Positions 51,931-61,046 of a DNA stretch of 64,000 nucleotides are shown one piece after another. The DNA lies in the NCBI GenBank assembly GCA_947364235.1, contig CANARY010000003.1, forward strand, positions 62,001-126,000, read 5' to 3'. The stretch comes from an uncultured Candidatus Melainabacteria bacterium (GTDB lineage: Bacteria; Cyanobacteriota; Vampirovibrionia; Gastranaerophilales; Gastranaerophilaceae). The translations under genes and the position numbers were made by a program. Position 1 is the stretch's first letter. Each line of letters opens with the position of its first letter. The notes beneath the pieces are model-generated. The model saw nothing but the letters and a program-made list of their open reading frames with translations. It had not been told where the DNA came from and did no database searches.

Positions 51931-54036
51931 TTATTTCTTTTTAGCTTCGTTTTTTTCTGTTTCGACCCAGTTTGAGAATTGTTCGCTGAACTGCTGAGTA
52001 AATCCGTCGACCAGACCTCGGGTGTCAAGAGTGCTTGAAGAATGGTGGCCTCCGCCGAAGATAGCCATTAATCCTGCTGCTAGTATTGCAGCTCCACCGG
52101 CAACCCAGCCTACAACTGGAATGGCACTTGCACTTATACCAGTTCCAAGAACAGTTGCTGCGATACCTGTGATTTCTCCACCTCCGGCTGCGACTGTTGC
52201 AGCAATACTAGAAGCTGCAGCTGCAGATACGCCTGCAGTAGTGCCTCCTACAGCGACTCCTGCTGAACCTCCAGCAATAGCTCCTGCGTTTGCACTTTGG
52301 CGTCCGCTTCCGGTTACTGCTGAGTTTACTGCAATACCTTTTGCGTTATCAAACATTGCATTAAATTTTGAAACGTCAAACTTAACACCATTGGCTGTAC
52401 ACATTGCTCTTGCTTTTGCCATCATTTGAGCTTTTAATCCGTCAATAATTTGCTCAGCAATTTTAATGTAATAATCGGCTCCGTGTTTTTTTGTGGTTAA
52501 AGGCTTGCCAGTCTGGTATGACCTTAAAATGTCATCATTGTTTGCTGTTTCAATTTTGCTGCCGTTTCCATCTGTGCCAAGTACAGACATATTTAAATCA
52601 ACTGTGTCAAAATCTTTGTCAGATTTATTCATTTGATTAATTGCATTTTCAATATTTATATTAAAGGTTGTGATAAATTGGTCAACAAATTGTTTAACAT
52701 TTACTGATGCAGTTCCTTTTCTAAAAGCAGTTTTGTGTTCACTTGTAACCATTCCGTCAGCATCAAAAGTCTGTATGAAAGATGAGTTATAAATATTTTC
52801 AAATACCTGTTCAATTTTTTCAAAAGGAATTCCTTTTGCTTCAAGCATTTGCCGTATTTGTTCTTTCATTTGAGGTTTTAAACTTGTTTCAAGGCGTTCA
52901 AAAAGCTGTTGTTTAATATTATCTTTCAACTCAGCTCTTTTCTTTTTCTTTTTGATAGAAATGCTGCTGTTGTCAAAATATCCAGGAATAGTGCTTAGAT
53001 TTATTGTAGAAGCATCAACAGCGTATTCTTTACCTTTAATGCTGGAGAATTTTTTGTTTTCCGCTTCGGCAGCTTTTGCTCCTTCTTCAAGAACAAGTTT
53101 TTCTTTTACTGTACTTGTGTCAAGTCCTGCAATAGCTTCTTCAACAGCAGATTTTAATTCTTCCCCGTCAGTGAATTTTGCTAATGCAGTAGTTATTGCG
53201 TTTGTTGTTTTGATAGTAATTCCGCCGAGTTTTATTGTAACTCCGGCGTCTAATGCTGCAGTTAAAAATTCTTTTGCAAATTCTTTCAATTGTTTTAGCT
53301 CAGCCCCATTGTCAATCATTGCTCCGAAAGAATTTGCGTCTGCTTTAAATTTTTCAGCTGCACTTTTAAGCTTTTCTGCGTCAGATTTATTCATATACGC
53401 TTCTAAATGAGCTTTTAAATCACCAGCAAGGTTGGTTCCGGTGTATGTTTTCATAAATTTATCAGCTTCTGCTTCAAGTTCTTTGGCAATTCGTTTTGCG
53501 GCTGTTTCCGGGATTCCGGTTTCTGCTTTTGTACTGTCTTTGCTTATAAGCTCAGAGTAAATTTCATCAAGAACTTGAGATTTTGTAGTGTCAGGGTCGT
53601 TTGAGAGAACAGAAGCTTTGAGCTGATTATACTTTTTAGGCAGTGATGCTTTGAAATCTTCTGCCATCTTGGAAGTTTCTTCTGTGTAGTTTTTAGCGAA
53701 ATCTTCGATATAATCTTTTAGTGCGTTTGTGATATCTGGAAGATATTGTGTTTTTCCTGCAAAATCTCTGCTTATAGTTCCTGCCATACCATTTACAGCA
53801 TCTTGCATTTGGGTTTTCTGTTCCCAAACTGCAAATTCTTCTTCTGAAACCACGTTATCACCGTTTTTATCAACATTAGAAAGTTCAACACTGTCAAGCT
53901 GCATTTCTTTCAATACAGAATCGTATTCTTCTTTTGAAATTTCCCCATTCTTGTCTTTGTCGAAATCTTCAAATTTAAGTTTTTGTCCGTTGACTGTTAA
54001 GCTCCCAAATTGATTGATACCGATAAATCCGCTCAT
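51931..54036 (-). CDS. EF-hand protein with long helical body and glycine/alanine-rich hydrophobic tail
   Basis: 701 residues, no classical signal peptide. Two calcium-binding loops lie at residues 26-37 (D-K-D-K-N-G-E-I-S-K-E-E) and 56-67 (D-K-N-G-D-N-V-V-S-E-E-E). A 500-residue Lys/Glu/Ala helical region follows. A Gly/Ala/Ser-rich hydrophobic segment (about 590-670, glycine-zipper-like, ending G-G-G-H-H-S-S-S) precedes a charged end. The pattern recalls secreted membrane-inserting proteins, but no family can be named. Start ATG 54036 after AAGGAG, not 54108. Monocistronic. Confidence 0.75.
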   Translation of the reverse strand: MSGFIGINQFGSLTVNGQKLKFEDFDKDKNGEISKEEYDSVLKEMQLDSVELSNVDKNGDNVVSEEEFAVWEQKTQMQDAVNGMAGTISRDFAGKTQYLPDITNALKDYIEDFAKNYTEETSKMAEDFKASLPKKYNQLKASVLSNDPDTTKSQVLDEIYSELISKDSTKAETGIPETAAKRIAKELEAEADKFMKTYTGTNLAGDLKAHLEAYMNKSDAEKLKSAAEKFKADANSFGAMIDNGAELKQLKEFAKEFLTAALDAGVTIKLGGITIKTTNAITTALAKFTDGEELKSAVEEAIAGLDTSTVKEKLVLEEGAKAAEAENKKFSSIKGKEYAVDASTINLSTIPGYFDNSSISIKKKKKRAELKDNIKQQLFERLETSLKPQMKEQIRQMLEAKGIPFEKIEQVFENIYNSSFIQTFDADGMVTSEHKTAFRKGTASVNVKQFVDQFITTFNINIENAINQMNKSDKDFDTVDLNMSVLGTDGNGSKIETANNDDILRSYQTGKPLTTKKHGADYYIKIAEQIIDGLKAQMMAKARAMCTANGVKFDVSKFNAMFDNAKGIAVNSAVTGSGRQSANAGAIAGGSAGVAVGGTTAGVSAAAASSIAATVAAGGGEITGIAATVLGTGISASAIPVVGWVAGGAAILAAGLMAIFGGGHHSSSTLDTRGLVDGFTQQFSEQFSNWVETEKNEAKKK

Positions 54037-54258
54037 TTCCTGTCTCCTTAAAATTTTAGATAACATTTTATTTAAAATGTTGTGTATTATACTAGTTCTT
54101 ATCGGCATATTTTCTGAAAACTTTAGAATGTTAGAATAAATTGTTACAAAAATTTACAAACTTAAGAGTTTGTTATTGTTGATTTTGCAGCACAAAAGAA
54201 CATAACAAAATAAATAAAATGTTATGGAGTCAGTTGTAATGTGAATTTTAGCTTATTT

Positions 54259-54720
54259 TTATAATTCTGAAGTACAGTTTGGGCATCTTGTAGCTTGAGC
54301 TGGAATGCAGGTAAAGCAGCGCGGGCATTCTTTTACAGCGGCTTTTTCGGCAGCATTTTCTTCTTTGCACATTTTGTTTTTCAAAGTATTAATTGCTTTT
54401 ATGATTGCAAAAATAGCACAAGCAACGATTAAGAAGCTGATAATTGTGTTTATGAATGCGCCGTAGTTAATTGTAACAGCTCCGGCAGCTTTTGCTGTTT
54501 CAAGAGAAGGATAGCTTATATCGTGCGGGTAAATTTGGAAATAAAGGTTTGAAAAATCAACTTTTCCTAAAATTAGGCCGATAGGCGGCATAATGATATC
54601 TTTCACGAGCGAATCAACGATTTTTCCGAAAGCAGCGCCGATAATTATACCGATTGCCATATCAATCACATTGCCTCGAAGAATGAATTCTTTAAGTTCT
54701 TTGCCTAAATTTTTGAACAT
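54259..54720 (-). CDS. mscL: Large-conductance mechanosensitive channel with C-terminal zinc ribbon
   Basis: 153 residues. Two transmembrane helices: residues 15-45 with [18 protein letters not shown], the pore-lining signature, and about 80-105. It opens under membrane tension to release solutes. The periplasmic loop is of usual size. The tail carries C-P-R-C and C-P-N-C pairs with A-T-R-C-P-N-C, a zinc ribbon common in non-enteric MscL. AAGGAGA upstream. Monocistronic. Confidence 0.95.
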   Translation of the reverse strand: MFKNLGKELKEFILRGNVIDMAIGIIIGAAFGKIVDSLVKDIIMPPIGLILGKVDFSNLYFQIYPHDISYPSLETAKAAGAVTINYGAFINTIISFLIVACAIFAIIKAINTLKNKMCKEENAAEKAAVKECPRCFTCIPAQATRCPNCTSEL

Positions 54721-54868
54721 AGTACTCTCCTTTTATTTATACGACTTTACACTATATCATGTTTATGTGAGAATAAAAATAGCTCTTCATGTTTAAATTG
54801 AAATAAAGTGAAGCAGAACTGGTAACAGTATAAATCGTAGTAGTAAAAAATATAAGGAAACTAAGAAA

Positions 54869-56956
54869 ATGGCTAGAAAAACTCCATTAGAAAAGATCAG
54901 AAATATTGGTATTGCTGCTCACATCGACGCAGGTAAGACCACTACAACTGAGCGTATCCTGTTTTACACAGGTAAAACACATAAAATCGGTGAAACTCAC
55001 GACGGTGCAGCAGTAACTGACTTTATGGAACAAGAAAAAGAACGCGGTATCACAATCCAATCAGCAGCTGTAACAGCTGAATGGAAAGGACACCAGATTA
55101 ACATCATTGACACACCGGGTCACGTAGACTTCACAATCGAAGTAGAACGTTCTCTTCGTGTATTAGATGGTGTTGTTGCTGTATTCTGTGCAGTAGGCGG
55201 TGTTCAATCTCAATCTGAAACAGTTTGGAGACAAGCTAACAGATATGAAGTTCCAAGAATGGTATTCGTTAACAAAATGGACAGAACAGGTGCAGATTTC
55301 TACAGAGTTGTAGACCAGATTCAAAACAGATTGGGTGCAAATGCTGTTCCTATTCAGCTTCCTATTGGTGCAGAAGATAAGTTTACAGGTCTTGTTGACT
55401 TGATGACTATGAAAGCTGAAATCTATACAAATGATTTAGGTACAGATATTAGAGAAGAAGATATTCCTGCTGATTTGGCAGAAAAAGCAAAAGAATACCA
55501 TGATGCAATGGTTGAAGCTATCGCATCTGAAGATGATGCTTTGATGGAAAAATTCTTTGAAGATCCTGATTCAATCACTATTGAAGAGCTTAAAGCCGGT
55601 TTAAGAAAAGCTGTTTGCGACAACAAAATTGTTCCTGTATGCTGCGGTACAGCTTTCAAGAATAAAGGTGTTCAGCTTCTTCTTAACAACGTTGTTGACT
55701 ATATGCCGTCACCAGTTGATGTTAAAGCTATTGAAGGCGAACTTGAAGACGGTTCTAAAACAGAAAGACATTCTTCTGACTCAGAACCATTCTCAGCTTT
55801 ATCTTTCAAAGTTATGACTGACCCATTTGTAGGCCGTTTAACATTCTTAAGAGTTTACTCAGGTATAATCACTTCAGGTTCTTATGTTCTTAACTCAACT
55901 AACGGTAAGAAAGAACGTATTTCAAGATTAGTTCGTATGTATGCTGACCAGCGTCTTGAAGAAACAGAAGTTTACGCAGGTGATATCTGTGCTGCAGTAG
56001 GTTTGAAAGACACTACTACAGGTGATACTTTATGTGATGAAAAAGCGCCTATCATCTTAGAAAGAATGACTTTCCCTGAACCGGTTATCTCTGTTGCTAT
56101 TGAGCCAAAAACAAAAGCTGACCAGGATAAAATGGGTATTGCTCTTCAGAAGCTTGCTGAAGAAGATCCTTCTTTCAGAGTTAAGTCTGATACAGAAACA
56201 GGTCAAACAATTATTTCTGGTATGGGTGAGCTTCACCTTGATATCATTGTTGACCGTATGTTAAGAGAATTCAAAGTTGAAGCTAACATTGGTAAACCGC
56301 AAGTTGCTTACAGAGAAACAATTAGAGGAAATGCTGACCAAGATTCTAAATTTGCTCGTCAATCAGGCGGTAAAGGTCAATATGGTCACGTTAAAATCAG
56401 AATTTCTCCAGCAGAAGAAAATGCCGGTTTTGTATTTGAAAACAAAATCGTCGGCGGTGCTATTCCTAAAGAATATATTGAACCTGCAAGAAAAGGTATG
56501 CAAGAAGCTCTTGAAGGCGGTATCTTAGCTGGATATCCTATGATTGACGTTAAAGTTGAACTTTATGATGGTTCTTATCACGAAGTTGACTCTTCTGAAA
56601 TGGCGTTCAAGATTGCTGGTTCAATGGCTATCAAAGAAGGTACTAGAAAAGCTCAGCCTTGCATTTTAGAGCCTATGATGAAAGTTGAAATTGAAATTCC
56701 TGATGAATTTACAGGTACAATCATTGGTGATATTTCAAGAAGACGCGGACGTGTTGAAGGTCAAGAGCCTGTTGGCAACACTGGTAACGTAATTGTTAGA
56801 GGTTTAGTACCTCTTGCAAATATGTTCGGTTATGCAACTGACTTGAGATCTAACACTCAAGGCCGCGGTACATTCTCTATGGAATTCCAGTGCTACGAAC
56901 AAGTTCCTGCTAATATCGAAAAAGAAATTATTGAGAAGTCAGGATCTAGCAAGTAG
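54869..56956 (+). CDS. fusA: Elongation factor G
   Basis: Translocation GTPase, 695 residues, full length. G-domain motifs are [17 protein letters not shown] and N-K-M-D-R. Domain IV contains Y-R-E-T-I-R-G and G-G-K-G-Q-Y-G-H-V. Codon choice is more restricted than in neighbours (many C-ending AAC/GAC/ATC codons), as in highly expressed genes. It is not next to rpsL/rpsG/tuf here and ends at a strong terminator, so it is a separate unit. Confidence 0.97.
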   Translation: MARKTPLEKIRNIGIAAHIDAGKTTTTERILFYTGKTHKIGETHDGAAVTDFMEQEKERGITIQSAAVTAEWKGHQINIIDTPGHVDFTIEVERSLRVLDGVVAVFCAVGGVQSQSETVWRQANRYEVPRMVFVNKMDRTGADFYRVVDQIQNRLGANAVPIQLPIGAEDKFTGLVDLMTMKAEIYTNDLGTDIREEDIPADLAEKAKEYHDAMVEAIASEDDALMEKFFEDPDSITIEELKAGLRKAVCDNKIVPVCCGTAFKNKGVQLLLNNVVDYMPSPVDVKAIEGELEDGSKTERHSSDSEPFSALSFKVMTDPFVGRLTFLRVYSGIITSGSYVLNSTNGKKERISRLVRMYADQRLEETEVYAGDICAAVGLKDTTTGDTLCDEKAPIILERMTFPEPVISVAIEPKTKADQDKMGIALQKLAEEDPSFRVKSDTETGQTIISGMGELHLDIIVDRMLREFKVEANIGKPQVAYRETIRGNADQDSKFARQSGGKGQYGHVKIRISPAEENAGFVFENKIVGGAIPKEYIEPARKGMQEALEGGILAGYPMIDVKVELYDGSYHEVDSSEMAFKIAGSMAIKEGTRKAQPCILEPMMKVEIEIPDEFTGTIIGDISRRRGRVEGQEPVGNTGNVIVRGLVPLANMFGYATDLRSNTQGRGTFSMEFQCYEQVPANIEKEIIEKSGSSK

Positions 56957-56972
56957 TTAGAGTAAATAAATT

Positions 56973-57012
56973 AAAAACAGGGCGGGTTCATTTATGAACC
57001 CGCCCTGTTTTT
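56973..57012. terminator. Intrinsic terminator of fusA
   Basis: 18-bp perfect stem (56973-56990 with 56995-57012), 4-nt loop, GGGCGGG core, A-run before and T-run after. Confidence 0.93.
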
Positions 57013-57058
57013 ATTATATAGCATTAACAGATATGTCCAAGGCTGAGTTTTGATATTG

Positions 57059-57067
57059 TGTTATAAT
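57059..57067 (+). promoter_or_regulatory. Extended -10 promoter of the phosphopantetheinyl transferase gene
   Basis: TGTTATAAT (TG-n-TATAAT) ends 6 nt before the ATG at 57074, with ACTTTT between. This implies a leaderless mRNA. Confidence 0.6.
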
Positions 57068-57073
57068 ACTTTT

Positions 57074-57607
57074 ATGGATGTTTTTGTAATTGAGATAGTT
57101 GATGCGGATAATGTGCACATGGAGCTCTTACGTGAGTTTCAAAAAAAAGAGATTTCTAATCCTAAAAAATGGAACCAACATTGCTTTTCATACTTAATGG
57201 CTGATAGAATTCTCAGAGATTTTTATGGAATTGATGATAGAGAAATTGTGTTTAACGGAAAGAAACCTTTCCTTAAGAACAGAGAAAAGTTCTTTAGCAT
57301 AAGTCATAGTGAAGACTTTGTTGCAATTGCGTTTTCAGATTTTGACTGTGGTGTGGATATTGAAAAAATCAAACTTCGTGAGTTTGAGCACATCTCTAAG
57401 CGTATGGGTTTTAAGTGTAATACTTTGGAAGAATTTTATAACGAATGGACAAAGTATGAGGCTGAATACAAGCTTGGAAAGCCTGCTCAGAAGTGTAAGA
57501 AGTTTCATTTTGATGATTATATTATCACAGCTGCAAGTGTAAATATTACAGAAGAATTTGAAGTTTATATTCAAAGCGGAGAAGTTTTTCCTAACGTAAA
57601 CGCTTGA
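57074..57607 (+). CDS. 4'-phosphopantetheinyl transferase (Sfp/AcpT-like)
   Basis: 178 residues. Transfers phosphopantetheine from CoA to a serine of carrier proteins. G-K-K-P-F, F-S-I-S-H-S-E-D-F-V, D-C-G-V-D-I-E-K-I and F-Y-N-E-W-T-K-Y-E-A-E-Y-K are the family's magnesium and CoA motifs (D-x-E ... W-x-x-K-E-A). It is shorter than Sfp (224). I start at ATG 57074; a TTG at 57050 would run through the promoter. No polyketide or peptide synthase is nearby, so acyl carrier protein is the likely substrate. Confidence 0.87.
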   Translation: MDVFVIEIVDADNVHMELLREFQKKEISNPKKWNQHCFSYLMADRILRDFYGIDDREIVFNGKKPFLKNREKFFSISHSEDFVAIAFSDFDCGVDIEKIKLREFEHISKRMGFKCNTLEEFYNEWTKYEAEYKLGKPAQKCKKFHFDDYIITAASVNITEEFEVYIQSGEVFPNVNA

Positions 57608-57668
57608 TTTAACTAAAGTTTGAGATTTTTTTGCCGATAACATAAATGTAGATGGAAGGAAATTTCAA

Positions 57669-57842
57669 ATGGCAAGAATTATTGAATCATCAGAAGGCGG
57701 AAGACGTATTATTAAAATGTCAGTAGATGATATTTTATCTATTGTTCAGGACTATCAAAGAATTGTACCAAGAGCTTCTAATATAGAAATAGCACGGGAT
57801 TATTTGAGCGACGCAGTAATATATATACCCGAAGAAGTGTAA
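57669..57842 (+). CDS. Unknown 57-residue protein
   Basis: A short gene with an AAGGAAA site 7-8 nt before the ATG. It encodes M-A-R-I-I-E-S-S-E-G-G-R-R-I-I-K-M, then an amphipathic helix (V-D-D-I-L-S-I-V-Q-D-Y) and an acidic end. It lies 61 nt after the phosphopantetheinyl transferase gene, possibly in its operon, and ends 1 nt before the convergent TPR gene. Composition is protein-like and codon use fits its neighbours. No family recognised. Confidence 0.6.
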   Translation: MARIIESSEGGRRIIKMSVDDILSIVQDYQRIVPRASNIEIARDYLSDAVIYIPEEV

Positions 57843-57843
57843 A

Positions 57844-59502
57844 TTAGAAGAAATCAGAAGAAGATAAATCTGTTAAAGCACTTTTAGCTTCTTCAAAGTT
57901 CGGATCTTGCTCAAGAATTTCCATATACAATTCTTTGGCCTTATCTCTATTATTATTTTCGTATAAAAGGGCTAGATTGAATTTCGCCTGAATAAGTTCG
58001 GGGTTATACATGATAGCCTTTTTAAACGATTCTTCTGCATTTTTAATATCATGCTGAGCAGTATACATAAGTCCAAGGCGGTACAGACCAGACGGGTTTT
58101 TTTCGTCAAACCTTAACAAGTCTGTAAGAGCTTTTTTTTCTTCAAAGAAATTGCCAAGCTGATGGTGTGCTTCGGATAATAAAAGCAGGTGTTTACCCTT
58201 AAACTCATTTTGTTTGTCAAACTCAATAGCTTTATTAAGCGCTTCTACGCAAGGAGAATAATTTTTTTGAATAAAGTAATTATTCGCCATATTGTAATAA
58301 ATTTCAGGATTAAGCGCGCTGTATTGAGACGCATTTTTTAAATATTCGTAAGAATCTTCAAATCTTTCTTGTTCTGTCATATCGACAGCCCAGTGAACAT
58401 ACAAATCGCTTAGCAAAAGGTTAAGAGTTTTAGCTTCTCTTGGAGTAGCTTTATCCAATAATACAGAATATTTGTCTAGGGCTTTCTGATATTCTTTTTG
58501 CTGGATATAAGCATTTGCAAGTTCAAGAGTTATATCAAAACCGTTTTGGGTCATCATTGACAAGTCTTCTAATATTGCAATCCCTTCGTTTAATCTGTTT
58601 AGCTTGATATTAAACGCTGCAATGTTGTTTCTGACTTTAAATTTGTCTGAGCCTTGAATGTCTAACAATTTTTCTGAATACTCAATTGCTTTTTCGTATT
58701 CTTCGGTTTCTACGTACAAATCAACAAGTGTTTCGTTTATCCATAGAAGATTTTTTGCTTCAGTTGCAAAAGAAAGCATGTAAAGCAGCGTTTCTATTGC
58801 AATAGGATAATTTTTAATTTTGATATAAAGTTCTGTAAGCTTGCGATTTGTATCTACATCATTAGGATAAATTCCTAAACGTCTTTTATAAGCTTCAAAA
58901 GCGTTAGGGTAGTTGTGGATTTCTATATTAAGCTCAGCAAGAATTGACTGAATTTCTGCTACGTCTTCATCAAGCTCTGATAAATCAGATAATACTTCAT
59001 ACATGCTTATTGATGAATAAAGCTGTTCTGTTTGTTTGTAAAGTTCTGCAAGCGTTCTTGTTATTTCTTTGTCATTTTTAGTACGCTCAAATAAATATTC
59101 GTATTCTTTAATAGCTTTGCTGAGTGCTTGTTTTTTTATAAAGCAGCTTCCAAGAATTCTATGAGTGTCTAAATCATCTGACTTTCTTTTTAGAATAATT
59201 GAGCATTGTTTTATTGCTTGATTGTATTTTTTGTCTTCAAAATAAGATTTTGCAAGATAAACCCTGACATCTAAATTCCCTGGAACTCTGTCAAGATACT
59301 GTGTCGCAAATAATTGTGCAAGTGCATATTCTTTTTTATCAAAAAGATTTTTTACATGACTGAGGCAGTCTTTTGTTGTCAGCTGAAGCTCATCGCCTTT
59401 TTTAGAGCTGCCTTGAAATAGAATAATAGAATACAGTATGTATAGTGCAGCACTTGCTACTATAAAAGCTACAATAATAATTATTATATTAGATTCAGTC
59501 AA
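57844..59502 (-). CDS. Membrane-anchored TPR protein
   Basis: 552 residues. One N-terminal transmembrane helix (about 5-29, I-I-I-I-I-V-A-F-I-V-A-S-A-A-L-Y-I-L) is followed by about twelve tetratricopeptide repeats in tandem. Examples include Y-F-E-D-K-K-Y-N-Q-A-I-K-Q, P-G-N-L-D-V-R near 75 and L-Q-A-K-F-N-L-A-L-L-Y-E-N-N near 515. TPR arrays hold protein complexes together. It lies beside the pilus genes but on the opposite strand. A role as a pilus or envelope scaffold is inference. Confidence 0.85.
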   Translation of the reverse strand: MTESNIIIIIVAFIVASAALYILYSIILFQGSSKKGDELQLTTKDCLSHVKNLFDKKEYALAQLFATQYLDRVPGNLDVRVYLAKSYFEDKKYNQAIKQCSIILKRKSDDLDTHRILGSCFIKKQALSKAIKEYEYLFERTKNDKEITRTLAELYKQTEQLYSSISMYEVLSDLSELDEDVAEIQSILAELNIEIHNYPNAFEAYKRRLGIYPNDVDTNRKLTELYIKIKNYPIAIETLLYMLSFATEAKNLLWINETLVDLYVETEEYEKAIEYSEKLLDIQGSDKFKVRNNIAAFNIKLNRLNEGIAILEDLSMMTQNGFDITLELANAYIQQKEYQKALDKYSVLLDKATPREAKTLNLLLSDLYVHWAVDMTEQERFEDSYEYLKNASQYSALNPEIYYNMANNYFIQKNYSPCVEALNKAIEFDKQNEFKGKHLLLLSEAHHQLGNFFEEKKALTDLLRFDEKNPSGLYRLGLMYTAQHDIKNAEESFKKAIMYNPELIQAKFNLALLYENNNRDKAKELYMEILEQDPNFEEAKSALTDLSSSDFF

Positions 59503-59602
59503 TTTAGCTCTCTCATATTCAAATACTACAAATTATTATACACGATACTTAATAAAAATAAAAGATTTACTTTTTTATGAGTTTTGTTAAATAATATATA
59601 GT

Positions 59603-60190
59603 ATGAAAAAGATTTTTTTGATTAGTTTAATATTGTCTTTTACTTTTTCTTTGCAATCTTCTTTTGCTGAGAGCTGGGATGATTTTGGCGGCTTGGACAA
59701 AGCTTGGGACGGGCAAAAGTCTATTACTAATAAAGAATTTGAAGAAGCGGTAAATGTTTTTGAAAAAAAACAGAAAGAAAAAGAAGCAAAACAGCGTAAG
59801 AAAAAAATAAAAAAAATTGGCGGCGGCGGTACAAGCCTTCACAATGAGCTAAATCCTGACAGTGAAATTACTGAGCTTGCTCCTTTGCAAAAAAAGAATG
59901 AAGAAGGGCATCTTTTGAATATTCCGGTCAATTTGATTATTGATGAAATGCCTCTTGATAAGGGGTTTTATAAAATTATCGCGCAAAAAGACAAAAATAA
60001 TGATATTTATTTGATGTTTTATCAATCACAGTTTTTTAAAGGCAAGGTGAGAGCTTGTGAAACCGAAGATGATTATGATGAAGATGAGCTGGATTTTGTA
60101 AAACTCACTCCTTATAATGAAAATTTTGTAAAAATTATTTTCGGTTCATTGGAATTCAATGCTTATGCATACGTGCGGTTTGTTAATTAG
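59603..60190 (+). CDS. Exported protein of unknown function
   Basis: 195 residues. Signal peptide M-K-K-I-F-L-I-S-L-I-L-S-F-T-F ending S-S-F-A-E. A lysine-rich helix (about 50-73, K-K-Q-K-E-K-E-A-K-Q-R-K-K-K-I) precedes a beta-rich domain with I-P-V-N-L-I-I-D-E-M-P and F-K-G-K-V-R-A-C-E. No ribosome site is seen; a TAATAT sits 5 nt before the ATG. It lies upstream of the pilP-like/pilQ genes and may be part of that system. No family recognised. Confidence 0.7.
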   Translation: MKKIFLISLILSFTFSLQSSFAESWDDFGGLDKAWDGQKSITNKEFEEAVNVFEKKQKEKEAKQRKKKIKKIGGGGTSLHNELNPDSEITELAPLQKKNEEGHLLNIPVNLIIDEMPLDKGFYKIIAQKDKNNDIYLMFYQSQFFKGKVRACETEDDYDEDELDFVKLTPYNENFVKIIFGSLEFNAYAYVRFVN

Positions 60191-60365
60191 TAATTGCAAT
60201 TTTGCTAAATGTATGTTACGATTATGTTAGGTTTGTGCTATTAGGTGAGAGATTTAAATTTGAATGGAATTTTGAACAGAATAGTATAAACATAGGATTT
60301 AAACCATTAGATACTGTTGTATAGTTATTAGACGAGAGAAGCAATTTAATAGTTAGAAGTATAGA

Positions 60366-61046
60366 ATGAATATGCGCAATTATATGAAGAAAAACAAAAA
60401 AACAGTAGACGCTCTAAGTCTTACAACTGACGAGTTAATCGCGAGTGTAAGCCAGCGTCAAGGGAAACGCAGAGCTTCCAAAGTTGTTATTATCCCGTTA
60501 TTGGCATTGTGTGCTGTTGTTCCGGCAGTTCATACAATTATGTCTTTAAACGGTTTAAGGACAGTGAGTCTTTCAGAAGGAAACATTCCGTCTCTGGCAT
60601 CTGTTCCTATAGCAGCAGCGACTGCGAAAAAAGATTTGATAGCAATCCCATCGGGCACGATTAAAGCAAATCCGTTTTTACCGTACCGTGAAATAGGGAC
60701 GACTCCTGTAGTTAGTGATGTTCCTAAGTTTGATTTAGTAGAGCCGCCGGATGTTGTTAATGAAAGTTCTGATGCAGCAAGAGTAATGGATACTGTTGTG
60801 TCAGGTATTCTTTATGATAAATACAGCCCTTCTGCAATTTTGAATATTGAGGGCAATGATTATTTGGTCAAAAAAGGTGATGTCGTAAATAATTATAAAG
60901 TAGTTAATATTATGCAGGACAGTGTTACTGTTAAGTTGGGCAGCAACACATTTAAAGCTGGTATTGGCGAAATTTTGACCGAAGGGTCTGTAAATTATAA
61001 TGACGTTTCTAACTTAAACAAAAAATTCGGAGGGGAAAGAAAATGA
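60366..61046 (+). CDS. PilP/GspC-like pilus or secretion protein
   Basis: 226 residues. A basic cytosolic start, one transmembrane helix (about 40-60, V-V-I-I-P-L-L-A-L-C-A-V-V), a proline/valine-rich linker with K-A-N-P-F-L-P, and a compact beta domain (about 140-205). That domain reads V-S-G-I-L-Y-D-K-Y-S-P-S-A-I-L-N-I and Y-L-V-K-K-G-D-V-V-N-N-Y-K-V, the pattern of the HR/PilP domain that meets the secretin. It overlaps the secretin gene by 4 nt (ATGA). The exact start is uncertain (60366 or 60372). Confidence 0.7.
   Translation: MNMRNYMKKNKKTVDALSLTTDELIASVSQRQGKRRASKVVIIPLLALCAVVPAVHTIMSLNGLRTVSLSEGNIPSLASVPIAAATAKKDLIAIPSGTIKANPFLPYREIGTTPVVSDVPKFDLVEPPDVVNESSDAARVMDTVVSGILYDKYSPSAILNIEGNDYLVKKGDVVNNYKVVNIMQDSVTVKLGSNTFKAGIGEILTEGSVNYNDVSNLNKKFGGERK

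Noticed and set aside
52022..52429. Long plus-strand frame rich in Ala and Pro opposite the EF-hand gene
   Set aside because: It mirrors the Gly/Ala-rich hydrophobic part of the real minus-strand gene; no ribosome site and low-complexity composition.
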